DNA from: Trichodelitschia bisporula
Taxonomy: Eukaryota; Ascomycota; Dothideomycetes; Phaeotrichales; Phaeotrichaceae
Assembly (NCBI GenBank): GCA_010356995.1
Contig: ML996703.1
Location: 558,001 to 622,000 of the forward strand
DNA length: 64,000 bases
Direction of reading: 5' to 3'
Position numbers and translations under genes: made by a program
Notes under the pieces: model-generated
Seen by the model: only the letters and a program-made list of their open reading frames with translations
Database searches by the model: none
What the model was told of the DNA's origin: nothing
In this document: positions 10,866-22,443 of the stretch, piece by piece
Position numbering within the stretch: the first letter of the stretch is position 1
How the letters are laid out: every line of letters starts with the position of its first letter

Positions 10866-13084
10866 ATGCGTCGTTTGGCGACCACTTTCCCGGCACGTCG
10901 GCTCGCTCCGGCGCATTCAGCCAGCTCAAATTTCGGCAGACCGAGCACGACTTGGCAGCCGGCAATCACCTGGCGAGCCAGTAGCAGCACTGCTCACTCC
11001 GAAAGCACGGATAAGCCGGTTAAAGGCGGAGTCAAAAATGGCAACGGTGATGGGAAAAATGGCAGCTCTTTTTGGACAGCCCGACGCGTGCTGTTTGCGA
11101 CGGCTTTTACAGGGACGCTGGCGTACCTGTATGGTGTTGACGATGCGCGACGGCATTCGTCCGGATCGCGGAACAAGCATATCAGGAAGCCGACGTATGG
11201 TGGGAAGCGGGACATGGAAAATGTTAGTCTCTAGCGGAATGCTTTGCTCTTTTCATCTTGCCTTTCAATCTCTTTCACCTGAACAGTTTGGTCTAATTTT
11301 GGCCGGGTTTCCCGGCGTCAAAGGCCATTCGCGAATTGAGAGAAACGCTCGGTGCGGATACCATCAGCACAGATGATGAGGACCTGCGGATGCACGGCTA
11401 CTCGGAATGGTCGTCGATTAACATCGACCAGCTGCCTGTGGCAGTTGCGTACCCGAAATCTACGGAGGAAGTATCAACGATTGCAAAAGTGTGTCACAAA
11501 TACCGGATGCCGATGAGTACGTATATTTTGTTGGCTGCTCAGGGGCTAATAGTGCATAGTTCCGTATTCCGGCGGGTCGAGTCTCGAGGCTAACTTCTCG
11601 GCTCCTTTCGGTGGGATGAGTATCGATTTCACGTACATGGATAAAGTCCTGCAGCTCCATGAGGACGAGTAATGAATCACTCTGGATCGTCAAGTACCTG
11701 CTGACAGGCTGCAGTATGGACGTCGTTGTGCAACCATCTGTCCCCTGGATGAGTCTGAACGATCAGATAAAGCACTCCGGACTTTTCTTCCCGGTAGACC
11801 CAGGACCATCGGTTTGTTCGACGTTGAATTGAAGTGCGGCTCCGGCTGACGTACTGCAGGCGCGGATTGGTGGCATGGTTGGTACGAGCTGCAGGTACGT
11901 CAAAAGCAAAAGTACATTTAGCATAGAGACTAAGCGCTTTCGTAGTGGCACCAACGCCGTACGATATGGTACCATGAAAGACTGGGTTATCAATCTTACT
12001 GTTGTTCTCGCCGATGGCACGGTCATCAAGACTCGGCGAAGGCCACGGTAAGTGCCGACTTTCGGTGTAGGGCCTGCAACTGACGTTCCTCAGAAAGTCG
12101 TCGGCTGGATATAACCTGACCAATCTCTTCATCGGCTCGGAGGGGACATTGGGCCTTGTCACCGAGATCACCCTGAAACTCGCTGTCGTTCCGCAGGAAA
12201 CGAGCGTCGCTGTTGTCACCTTCCCCACCATCCGTGAGGCTGCTGCTGCCGCATCACGTATTATGCGTGCGGGTATCCCGGTTGCGGCCATGGAAATCAT
12301 GGACGAAGTGCAAATGTCTGTTATCAACAGGACCGGCTCCACCAAGCGGCGGTGGAAGGAGGTGCCGACCATGTTCTTCAAGTATGTCGCTCCTCTGTTT
12401 ACACCTCCTGACACTAATGCCTCTAGATTCTCCGGCACTAAGTCGGGAGTGAGTATCTTGTTCCATGGCTTGTGAACTGTGCGAGATGCTTATATCACTC
12501 AGGTCAAGGAGAACGTTGGCTTAGTCAAGGACATCGCTAAGCGGCACAACTGTGGCGACTTCGATTTCGCTATGGACGCTGACGAGCAGGCGACGCTATG
12601 GTCCGCACGGAAAGAGGCGCTGTGGAGCATGCTCGCCCTGCGCAAAGGGGACGAGGAGGTATGGTCAACGGACGTCGCTGTACCTCTGTCGCGCCTGCCG
12701 GACATCATTGGTAAGTAATGCGTGCCTGCACAACAGTCTCGTTCTCAACTCCTAGAAATCTCCAAGAAAGAAATGGACGATCTCGGCCTGTTCGCTAGTG
12801 TGCTAGGCCATATTGGCGACGGCAACTTCCACGAAAGTATTCTGTACAACAGTAAAGACCCGAAAGAGCGCGCGGCGGTCGAAGCGTGCATACACAAGAT
12901 GGTGGATAGGGCGCTCGAGATGGACGGGACCTGCACCGGCGAGCATGGCGTTGGCTTGGGCAAGAAGTCATCATTGATGAAAGAGTTGGGTGCTGACACC
13001 ATTGGTGTCATGAAGGGCATCAAGGCGGCGCTGGATCCGCTGTGGTTGATGAATCCGGGCAAAATCATGGATATGCCGAATTAG
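10866..13084 (+). CDS. DLD1: D-lactate dehydrogenase (cytochrome), mitochondrial
   Basis: Ten exons keep frame across nine GT-AG introns: 10866-11222, 11324-11516, 11560-11668, 11715-11811, 11860-11894, 11946-12047, 12094-12381, 12427-12448, 12503-12710, 12756-13084, giving 579 residues. It is an FAD-linked oxidase oxidising D-lactate to pyruvate and passing electrons to cytochrome c. The basic, Arg-rich start and a hydrophobic stretch ([16 protein letters not shown], about residues 75-90) fit a mitochondrial presequence and inner-membrane anchor as in yeast Dld1. The FAD-binding core shows [38 protein letters not shown] and [14 protein letters not shown]; the C-terminal domain shows HIGDGNFH and [10 protein letters not shown] with the metal-binding histidines. 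Two exons are very small (35 and 22 nt). Glycolate oxidase-type relatives are less likely given the anchor. Confidence 0.95.
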
Positions 13085-13840
13085 GGGTGGAGACCTGGTA
13101 AGGTGTTAGGGGGGAAGCTGGCTTTCTCATGGGGAGGGACTTTACAGGCCTGGAAAAGTTGGATGTTTTTTTTGCATTTGGGCTGCTTTGGCTTCCTGCG
13201 CACTGCTCGTCTGGCTGTTTTGGAGTATGAAAGCTTCTTTCATTTGATGCATCTTCATCTCAGCCACGCAGGTTCATCAATACCATCTGGACATTGCTCG
13301 TTTGGGCATCGCGACTGCATTCTGGGTCCCCAAGGCTCTTGCATCATCAGGGTCAGTTGGGTAAGCATTGGGAGGCCTCTTGTCTTATGATCTTGCATCA
13401 TGTCTAGTTTGACACGCTTGCATTGATCTTCAAGTATCCATTGTTCGTTTGAGTAGCACTATGATGTGTCGCTTCTCGTTTCTGTTCGCTACTTCCTGGA
13501 TTTTAGTCGTTACTTGATGTTGAAGTTTGAAACTATCATCCCGTCCTTTCGCCTTAGTAGTTTTTAAGTCAGATAATATTTATTCCAGCGGAGGCGGTCG
13601 AGATGTGAACGATTCAGTATTTGTTGTCTCGTGCGCTTCGAGGCTGTCGTGTCTGTTGACAAGGCAGCGTGGCCCGTGCGCTAGAATCGCAAGATGTCAG
13701 TGCGCACGGACCTCTGCCAAGGCGGTCCCACAATTGCCCGTGATCCGCTTAGCGAGGCACTTGAAGTGAATTTCGCACTCCCACACCACACTTCCTCAGT
13801 CAACCTCAAGTCTACTAACCGTGATCAACGACTAGCAATC
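13085..13840. other. Intergenic, DLD1 3' end and rps4 promoter
   Basis: No gene seen. The first part is T-rich on the plus strand and fits the DLD1 3' UTR and terminator; the last 100 nt are C/A-rich and lead directly into the rps4 ATG. Confidence 0.6.
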
Positions 13841-14806
13841 ATGGGCCGTGGACCGTACGTACATCAAATCGCACCCATCGATGCTTAGAATGCCTCAATT
13901 TGCTGACTTTCAGACAGGAAGAAGCACCAGAAGCGCCTCAGCGCGCCTTCTCACTGGCTCCTTGACAAGCTCTCGGGAGCGTACGCTCCTCGTGCTTCGC
14001 CTGGTCCTCACAAGCTCCGCGACTGCATGCCTCTGATCGTGTTCATCCGCAACCGGTTAAAGTATGCGCTCAACGGCCGCGAGACCAAGGCCATCGTCAT
14101 GCAGCGCCTGATCAAGGTGGACGGCAAGGTTCGCACCGACCCGACCTACCCTGCGGGCTTCATGGACGTTATCGGCATCGAGAAGACTGGCGAGAACTTC
14201 CGTCTGGTCTACGACACCAAGGGCCGCTTCACGGTTCACCGTATCACGGCTGAGGAGGCCTCGTACAAGCTCGGCAAAGTCAAGCGGGTGCAGCTCGGCA
14301 AGGGCGGGATCCCATACTTGGTTACGCATGATGCGCGAACGTGAGTTTAGCATCTATCAGCCGTTGGACCAAGGTTTGGCGATATGGAAAACATGGAATA
14401 ACACGGACACAGGATCCGCTACCCCGACCCTGCCATCAAGGTCAACGACACCGTCAAGATCGACCTGGAGACGGGCAAGATCTCCGACTTCATCCACTTC
14501 GACACCGGTGTGGTCGTCATGGCCACTGGCGGTCGCAACATGGGCCGTGTCGGTGTGATCACCCACCGTGAGCGCCACGACGGTGGCTTCAACATCGTCC
14601 ACATCAAGGATGCTGTTGACAATGAGTTCGCCACGCGTGAGAGCAACGTCTTCGTCATCGGCCGTGAGAAGCCGTGGATCAGTCTGCCCAAGGGCAAGGG
14701 TGTGAAGGTATGTTTTTGTCCACGATGCAACGAGTCAGACTAACGTGAGCAGCTCTCCATTGCCGAGGAGCGTGACCGTCGTCGTGCAGTTGCTCTTGCC
14801 CAGTAG
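13841..14806 (+). CDS. rps4: 40S ribosomal protein S4 (eS4)
   Basis: Four exons (13841-13854, 13918-14340, 14413-14707, 14753-14806) give 261 residues, exactly the yeast length. The first exon is only 14 nt and encodes MGRGP before a 63-nt intron, a common layout for ribosomal protein genes. The sequence is unmistakable: [20 protein letters not shown] at the N-terminus (S4 RNA-binding region), [29 protein letters not shown], the central KOW/eS4 region with [17 protein letters not shown], and the tail [16 protein letters not shown]. It is a structural protein of the small subunit with a role in 18S rRNA binding. Strong codon bias towards C-ending codons fits high expression. Confidence 0.98.
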
Positions 14807-16839
14807 ATGGTGTTGTTGGTCCGGTAGTTGGGTCTGATTTCGGGGCATACGGTTGCAATGGGATTTTCTGTCTGTAGTACGGAGTTTTCCGTGTTGAAAA
14901 GGCCGGTGATGCCAGCAAATGAAACGATAACCTAACTGGCGGTTCCTACAACCACGCGCCTGAGTGCTTGAACTGTGTAAAGTGCAAAATTGCGTGTAAC
15001 CATAGAGTGCTACATAGCATGGCAGCAAGCGGCGAGGACATGGGATATATGTTTTCAGCATGCGATTGGCGGCATGGCTTCGACGCCACACGGGCGGGGG
15101 GAGCCGCATGTCATGATAAGGCTTGTCCTTCGGCAAGGCGTTGCCGTTGCTGGTAGCGTTCGCTGGCTTCTTGGGCGACTATGGACAATCGGCGAAAGTG
15201 TCAACGCATATTGGGATTGACGACGCCAGCGGAGAGTTTTTGAGGCGTTTCTATCCAGGGAGCAGAGCACTATGCAAGTGGAAAGCTTCGACGGTAAAAT
15301 ATAAACATTGAGAATAGCTTGGATATTATTCCCCTGGCAACGATTGCAAGCGCATGCAAGGTTTATGATTAGGCCATGAGTGGTTAATGAGGCGATGGAG
15401 ATCGGCTTGACCTGGAGGTTGGGTCCTTTTCAGGCAGGTGAATGAGATTGGGGGGGAAATCAAGGGTTTGTTGAGGCGTGAAGGTCGGGATTGTCGGGGA
15501 GCCGACGAGGCGTTTTGACGATGCATATAATGCCAGCTCAGTGCAAGCGAGGACGCAGAATATGTACTAAAGACAGAGAAAGTAAGCGTTGGATAAGCCT
15601 TGCAGGAAGCGGCATCTTTGGAGACATGCAAGACGTCAAGAAGTTGTACCGTAGGACGTGTCGAGGCACTGGTGAGGAACGAGGCTGGGCTTGGGGCTAG
15701 GATGATTAGCACTACTGTGGTTAGAAGCAGGTTTTACGGGCAAATAGCGACAGTGGCCGGCTGTCAAGCTGCGACAGGCGGAGCGGCGCGGGCCAGGTGG
15801 GAGAGTCAGCATCGGCCGGTTTGGTTCAATTTACGGGTACTGCGATGCGAGAAGTTGCCTAGGTACTTGAATCTGAGAGAGGAGGATCAGGGCAGGGAAG
15901 AGGGGAGAGAGAGCACTTTGCGGTAAAAAGCCATTGTTTTTTCTCTGTCCCCTACCGGGGGGAGACATGGGAGGTGAAGATGGCGGATGGGTGAAGGATG
16001 AAGGAATATGGTTTGAATGAGCTGCATGCAGTAACTACATCCGTACGGGTACAGTACTCTACGATCCGTAAAGAAGAAGAAAAGGAAGAAGAAGAAGCGG
16101 AAGTTTGTGAGGAGAGTGTCCGAGAAGGCGTGCATTCAGGCCACTGCCACTATCTTTTATGGCGTAACCCTCAGCTGTCCAGTGGTGAAGTTTACTGTAA
16201 GGCCAGTGTATCGTAGCAGACCCACCCCCAGACGGTGGCTGTTGCTGTAGTGGTGTCTCGGGCCATGTGGGTCCCCTCCACACAAACTCTCTTGTCTCTC
16301 CACAGCCCAACTGCCCCGGCCACAACTTTCCCGCCTGTTTCCACCTTATCGTCACTACTCGGCCCTCATCTTTCACCTCCTCCCCCAGAGCAATCTCGTC
16401 GCATGTCGGCAGCTTCAACACCATTCACCCCCGACACTTCGCCCCGCCCCTCTAAACTACAATCCAACTGACCTTACATCATTGCGCCTTCCCATTGCGC
16501 GTCCTCCGTCTCCCTCCCCTCACGCGTACCTTCCTCATCCGCTCCACACTCGCTCACCTCCACGCAATCTCCCAGCCGCTTCGGAACCCTTCGAAACCCA
16601 AACCTCCAACCTCCCTCCAATGCAACCCGCGTTTCGCACAATTACCAACGTCTGCAATCGACGCACGATCCGTACCCTCCGCACGCTCCTAGAAGGCAAC
16701 CGAACGCATCGCTTGCGCGCACTGTAGATAGCGACATTCAACTTCGAACCCCGCAGCTGCGCGCGGTGGCGGCAGCTGGCCGCGATTGCCTTACTCCACG
16801 AACCCCTCAACTAGACGTTCGCTACATCAACCCGCCATA
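14807..16839. other. Intergenic, about 2 kb
   Basis: No gene supported. Frames here are under 130 codons and match nothing known. From about 16200 to 16840 the plus strand becomes rich in C and T, as expected for the palI promoter and leader. Confidence 0.55.
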
Positions 16840-19124
16840 ATGCTGCGGCCGGCCACACCGCTTTCCGTAATCCTCTTCGTGGCGTTCGTCCTGTTGCTGC
16901 TCTCGACCTTGTCAACTCCCGTTATCAAGAGCATTCCGCTGGGGTCGCATCATGGCATACAGTTCGGCGTCTGGGGATTCTGCAACGAGGATGGTTGCTC
17001 ACATATTGAGATTGGCTATGAGACAGGTACGGTTCTTCAAAAACGGGCTCGGAATATGTACTAACTTGCGTAGCGTCGCTTTTCGCGTCACGGGAGGACT
17101 TCTCGCTTTCGACGGACACCCGGCATTCGGTGTCGTACATATTAATCGTACACCCTATTGCCGCGTTTCTGGTTCTCATCTGCTTCGCGCTGGCTGTTGC
17201 ATCGCACTTACACTCACCGGCACACTCGCCTCGCTACTTGCTCGGCCTCTTCATTCTCACGATTCCAACGACTCTGGCATGTATCCTCGCATTCCTAGTT
17301 GACCTGCTGCTCTTCATCCCGCATCTGAACTGGGGATCATGGATCGTTCTTGCTGCTACGTTGCTGGTAATCGCGTCAAGCTTAGTCACATGCGGCATGA
17401 GGCGCACCCTGGTCAGCCGCAAGGCACGGCGGAAGCGCATTCAAGATAATGCAGAGATGAGCGGCGCCAACTATTTTACGTCACGTCCAGCGCAAATCAT
17501 CACGACTACGGCTCCACAATACCCTAAGGCCGACTCCCCGCCCCCTTTGTCATCACCGCCGACCGATCGCACAGCAAGCTTTGCGCGCATGGCCGACGAT
17601 CGCACGCCGCTCAACCCAACAACGCCAGCGACCGGCCCTGTGGCTGATGGCCCTGGAGCCTCCGCTTTCTTCGACCCAAGCCGCCCAACGACCGCCAACA
17701 GTAATCGCAGTCCACAGTTTGACGAGTACGGCAACCCGCTTCGCCCACAGCAGTCAATGGGCTCCGCAGTCTCGAGCCGTTCTGGTCCTCCTGGTCCTGG
17801 TGGCCTGTACTACGGTCCTCCTGGCCCTCGTGGGCGTGGTGGGTTTCCGCCACGTGGTGGCATGATGAGGGGTGGGATGAGAGGTGGGCCCGGTATGGGT
17901 GGTCCTGGCATGAGAGGACCGCCTCCTCCGGGTGCATTCAATGGCCGTGGACGCGGAATGGGCCCGCCTGGCATGGGCTTTCCTCCCGCCGGGATGCCCG
18001 TGGGTAGAGGTGGGGGCTATTCAGATCCCGGATATGGTCCCCCCCCACGCGGCCCGATGCCGATGGGACAGAGTCCTGGACCCGGTTATGATAACATGGG
18101 CCCTCCGATGGGACCTACCGAGCTGGATGGACGCCGTGGTCCGCATGATGGAGTCGAGTACGTTCCCCGATATCCTCCCCGATATTTCCCCAGATGAGTA
18201 TAGCATGCGATCTTCGATTTCGTTGCCTTGGTGCCTTGTTGTGATTTATTTTATGGCGTCATAAGTGCCAATTGGCCATGCGACGTTGTTGCGCATAATG
18301 GAGCATTTCTGACTCGAGACAGTCCCTACGTTCCGCCACGCGCTCAGTGGAACCAGGACCAACGCCCTCCCTCGCCTGGGTTTCAGAACAATCTTTCACG
18401 CAACCAATCCCCGCTCCGGGCTGGCGTCAACCCTCCCGCAACCGAACCGAAGCCAGTCCTTTACCTGGAAGACGTAGATCCTCGTTTTGCCGAGCCCTGG
18501 GTCCCGCCTCCTGATTACCCGCAAGGCGACAAACGCATATCCTTCGACACGGACGAGCTCTACGGCGGCGCAACCCCGGCCGCTGCGCCAGCCAACCCCG
18601 GCTCTGGCAACGGTCCCGCCGCCGGCCCGCCTAGCGCTCCAATCCCCTCCACGTTAGTCCCAGGCCCCGGCCCGAACTCCAACCCTATGATGGCAGGACA
18701 GCCTCGTACCGGCGACTCGCCTCCGCGACAGGACGGTGGCGGCGCAGAGTACCTCCGTGCTCCGCAACCGCAGTTCTTAGCCGCGAGCACCGATTCCCTC
18801 CATGAGCAGCTGCACGATGGCCAGCGCTCTCCTGGTGCCACTAGCGATACGAGCCACTACACCAGCGTCAGCCAGCGCGGCGTGAACCCGAACTGGCGGC
18901 CACCTCCCGGGCGGGGTGGGTACTACGATGGCGCTGGGCCGGGACCTGCGCGCGACCGCGGTCCGCAGGTGGATGATATGCTTTTGACTGCGAATCCAGA
19001 CTTTTCGCTGCCGGGCGTCGGACCGCGCGGTAGGGGCCGGGGCCGTGGGCCTGCTGCGTTTCCCAGGGGTCGTGTTCGACCATTTGGGGATGCGGGTGGT
19101 GGAGGACGGTATCCGACGCCGTAA
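16840..19124 (+). CDS. palI: pH-response membrane protein PalI / Rim9 (SUR7 family)
   Basis: Three exons (16840-17026, 17074-18157, 18323-19124) give 690 residues. The N-terminal 190 residues carry four membrane segments: TM1 (LSVILFVAFVLLLLSTLS), then an extracellular loop with GVWGFC and a second Cys (the claudin-like W-G-x-C motif of SUR7/PalI proteins), TM2 (ILIVHPIAAFLVLICFALAV), TM3 around YLLGLFILTIPTTLACIL and TM4 (WIVLAATLLVIASSLVTCGM). The rest is a long cytosolic tail very rich in Gly and Pro with RGG/GPGMGGPGMRG-type repeats. PalI/Rim9 assists plasma-membrane delivery of the alkaline pH sensor PalH in the PacC/Rim101 pathway. The second intron is 165 nt, about three times the usual size here; it contains in-frame stops, so it must be removed for the full tail. 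Confidence 0.9.
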
Positions 19125-19800
19125 GTTGGATTGAGAGGGTATTTCGTATATTTGGGAAGGCATTGAGTCCTGCGGGTTCTTGACAATCCTTGCATTGCCG
19201 CCACTACCTGCTGCGGCTACTTCTTTACGCCACACTAGCTGGGCTTCACTGCGCTAGATCCGGCGATAATTACGACCTCGATGCTGGCGCAGAGCATGAC
19301 TGACAGTCACGATAGGGAGAGGCGGTGGGGCGAGTGGAATGTGCTCACCGCTTACCACGTGGCTTAGCCGGCGCCTGACATTGCAGTATACCATTCCTTG
19401 CGCTGCTTTATATCATGTTTTTCGGGGGAGACGATGGTACATGAATTGCTTGTGGGCCGGCAAGCATGGGTGGCGTTGATGGCGTTGCTCGAGGCAGTTG
19501 TATGACTGTGGATGTAGGACGGGGTAATGGACAATACTTGGCGGATACATGTAGGATATGCCGTCCACAACTCGACGGCTAGCGTTGTTACCTGCGGCTG
19601 AACCTGTAGTAGCTGCGGTATCCGTGGCACCGTGCATGGCGTGAGCCGACTCAAACGAATGGACAATGCTGAGAAGAATTGTGCATTTTGCAGTGATCGT
19701 GATATCGATCAAACCCCCATCTCTCTAGAACTAGCAATTTCACCAGGCATCCCACCCACTCAAACTCCGGTCCCAAACGCCGCCATCCCTCCCGCGAAAA
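19125..19800. other. Intergenic between convergent palI and atg29
   Basis: No gene seen in 676 nt. The two genes point at each other, so this stretch holds both terminators. Confidence 0.6.
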
Positions 19801-21495
19801 TCACAGATACCTCGACCTAAACGCATGGCCAAACGTACTTAACCTGCTCGCGCCGCCGTGCCGCAAGTTGCTAGCGAGCGCCTCCTCCAACGCGGACTGG
19901 GAAATACTCGTATCTGCATCCATTAGTCGCCACCCAGGAAGCACGTAACCGCCAACCCCTCGTCCCCTCGACCCCCAAAAAAAATCACATGAGAGCCCAA
20001 AACTCACCATCCAAATCACTAAAACTACTCCCCATACTCGGTGCCCCATCACTCCCCGCCGCGCCCCTAACCCTTGGACTCAACCTCGCCAACTCAGCCC
20101 TATGCCTCGGACTAGGGCTCAACCCGCCCGCCGGCCCCGCCGCACCACCCCTCAGCACCGCCCGCTCCCGACTCCCCGCCAGCGCAGACGAGGCACTACT
20201 CGCCGAGCTCTCAATCGTAGCCAGCGTCATGCGGCCCTTACCCTTGCCCTTGCTGGGCGCCGGGCCCGTGCCGCCGGGCGGCGGACTCAGCGCTACAGCC
20301 GGCGGTGCAGCGAGGGGCGTGCGCAGGGTGGCGGAAGGCGAGTGTGGCGCGGGCGCGTAGGCAAGGAAGGAGGACGAGTCGTCGGAGTCGTCTTCTTCGC
20401 CTATGACGGGGGCGCGCGGTTTGGAGGATGCGAAGCGTGGAGGGCGACGGAAGAGTTGGCTTCGGTGGAGGGGAGGGGAGGATGAGTCGCTACTGCTGCT
20501 GCTGCTTGTTTCATCTGATGGCGGTGGGGGGGAGGCCGAGGGGGAAGGCCCGAGGGCAGTGGGTGTGGGAGCGGTGGGCGTGGGGGCTGTCGGGCGTGGG
20601 AGTGCGGTTGGAGGGGCCCGGAAGGGTCGGACACCTGTTGTGATTGAAGGAGGTGGGCGCGGCGAGGAGATGAGCCGGCTTTGGGTTATGGTTGTTGTGG
20701 AAGGTGTGCGAGAAAGGGTTGGCGCCATGTCGTCAGAGCGGCGGGACACGGGGAGGGGGCGTGTACCGCCTGCGCGGGGCGTGCCCGGTACACTGGCTTC
20801 TGGCTTCTGGGTCTGGGGTTGAGTATCGCGTGTGCGGATGGAGAGAGCGGAGGGGGCGCGGGGGGCTATGCTGTTAGTCAGGGCGCAGGATAGTGGATGG
20901 GATGTGACATACGGCCATTGCTACCGAGACGCTTCATCGGGAGTCCGCCGGCGGGCGTACCGGACCCGGAGACAGGTGTCGCCGCGGGTGTGGACCGGAT
21001 TTTGGTCATTTGTGCTTTGACGTGCTGCAGGTGGCGCTCATAGAGCCATGCTGCTTGTTGTAGGAGGAAGGATTGCGTCACGCCGAACTCGGTTGCGCTG
21101 CGGGGTGAGGATAAGGTCTCACAGGGGATAAGGGGAGGGGGGGTACCGTTCTTCCCCTACATGGTGTTAGCCAAGATAAAAGACGATGAGCTGGGTCCAA
21201 CTCACAGTTCAAGTCGCCTTCCTTTGCGTTCTTGGAGATGATCTTCCAGAGCTTCCGGTCCTTATGTGCGTCCCATTCCACCTGCGAGCCATTAGTCATG
21301 CCTACAGCTAGCCGTCCACCTCACCTGCTGGGGGTCTTGGAAGCTTCCCCGCGCGAATGGCACCCGTATCAGCAGCGTGTAATGTACCTCCGGCCGGGGA
21401 GCCGCGTGCCTCTTCCTGGGCTCGGGGCGAGGTGAGGCGGTGGCGGGAGGTGGATTGCGCGTTTTGGCCGGAGGGGTTGGCTGTGATGGTGGCAT
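19801..21495 (-). CDS. atg29: Autophagy-related protein Atg29
   Basis: Six exons on the minus strand (21495-21325, 21281-21206, 21156-21147, 21097-20913, 20865-20008, 19913-19801) give 413 residues. The N-terminal Atg29 domain reads VHYTLLIRVPFARGSFQDP, VEWDAHKDRKLWKIISKNAK, GDLNW and FGVTQSFLLQQAAWLYERH, and the last residues SISQSALEEAL to AFRSRYL match the conserved Atg29 C-terminus. Between them is a long disordered Ser/Pro-rich region. Atg29 joins Atg17 and Atg31 in the scaffold that sets up the phagophore assembly site in starvation autophagy. Exon 3 is a 10-nt micro-exon supplying the second and third bases of the conserved Trp codon; without it the reading frame is lost. A 36-residue Pro-rich extension precedes the domain, so an internal or different start is possible. 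Confidence 0.9.
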
Positions 21496-22443
21496 GATGG
21501 ACGGATGGGTAGTGATGAGTTGAGAGAAGTAGAAGAAGTGGAGAAAGAGGATGAAGTTTCGAGGGAGTCCTTGAGGCCGGAGCCTTGTCGACCGACGCTG
21601 CGGACTGACTGGGGTTGAGGGAGAGAGCTTGGGGCCGCATGTGGTCTGGACGCGCTACCCGGTCTTTGCGGAGTTTAGCGCTAGTTCCCACTCCGGCCAA
21701 AGACGGCACATACCGCGCCGCGTTCGTTGCCTTGTTGCCCGTCTGATATCAACTGTGGTACATGAGGCATAAAAAATGATGATTGCTTTCTACAAAGTAG
21801 TTTGACCTTCTTTCCGCTTGATGACATGGCCGTATGTAGGGCACCGAAGTTCATCCATCCAAGAAAGTGGTGCAGTCTCAAAGCCTCCATCGCATTACTC
21901 ATGCAAGCAAAGTTTGATCAAGCCCTCTCATGTCCACTACCCGTAAAGCTCAAGCCGAAAGACATCATACAAGGAAACGGATGTCCTGCGGCACCAGCCA
22001 GCGCTGCAGCAAAGACAGCTGCGGCGCCCATGCATTTGGTCAAACGAATGAAAGATGGTGCCAGCAGATTGCTCTACCTCCAGTGACAAACGCATTCTCG
22101 GACGGCATAACCGAGATACGTATACTGAGGAGGATTTTATCAAGTACAGCGCCCCTTCCGGCAACCGAAACAATGGTATTAAACACGTACAGGTCTATCC
22201 TCCTACCAGTCATAACAAGCATCATAATAATCACAGCTTTTAACGCACTTACGAAAACTTTTGGCCCACCCATCCCTACCGAAGCGAGAGTCCGTTCGCC
22301 TGACGCCAGCGGTTCATCCCTAGGCAGCGGCAGGAGGTGCATCTGCAGCACACGGCAAGCGGTGCCGTAAACTTCTAGCCCGTTATGCGCCGGGGGACTT
22401 TGACTAACCCAAAACATGCTGACCGTCCCATCCAACCTAATTC
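21496..22443. other. Intergenic, about 0.95 kb
   Basis: No gene supported. This is the upstream side of atg29 and the downstream side of the telobox-protein gene; the frames present are under 150 codons and have no recognisable content. Confidence 0.55.
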
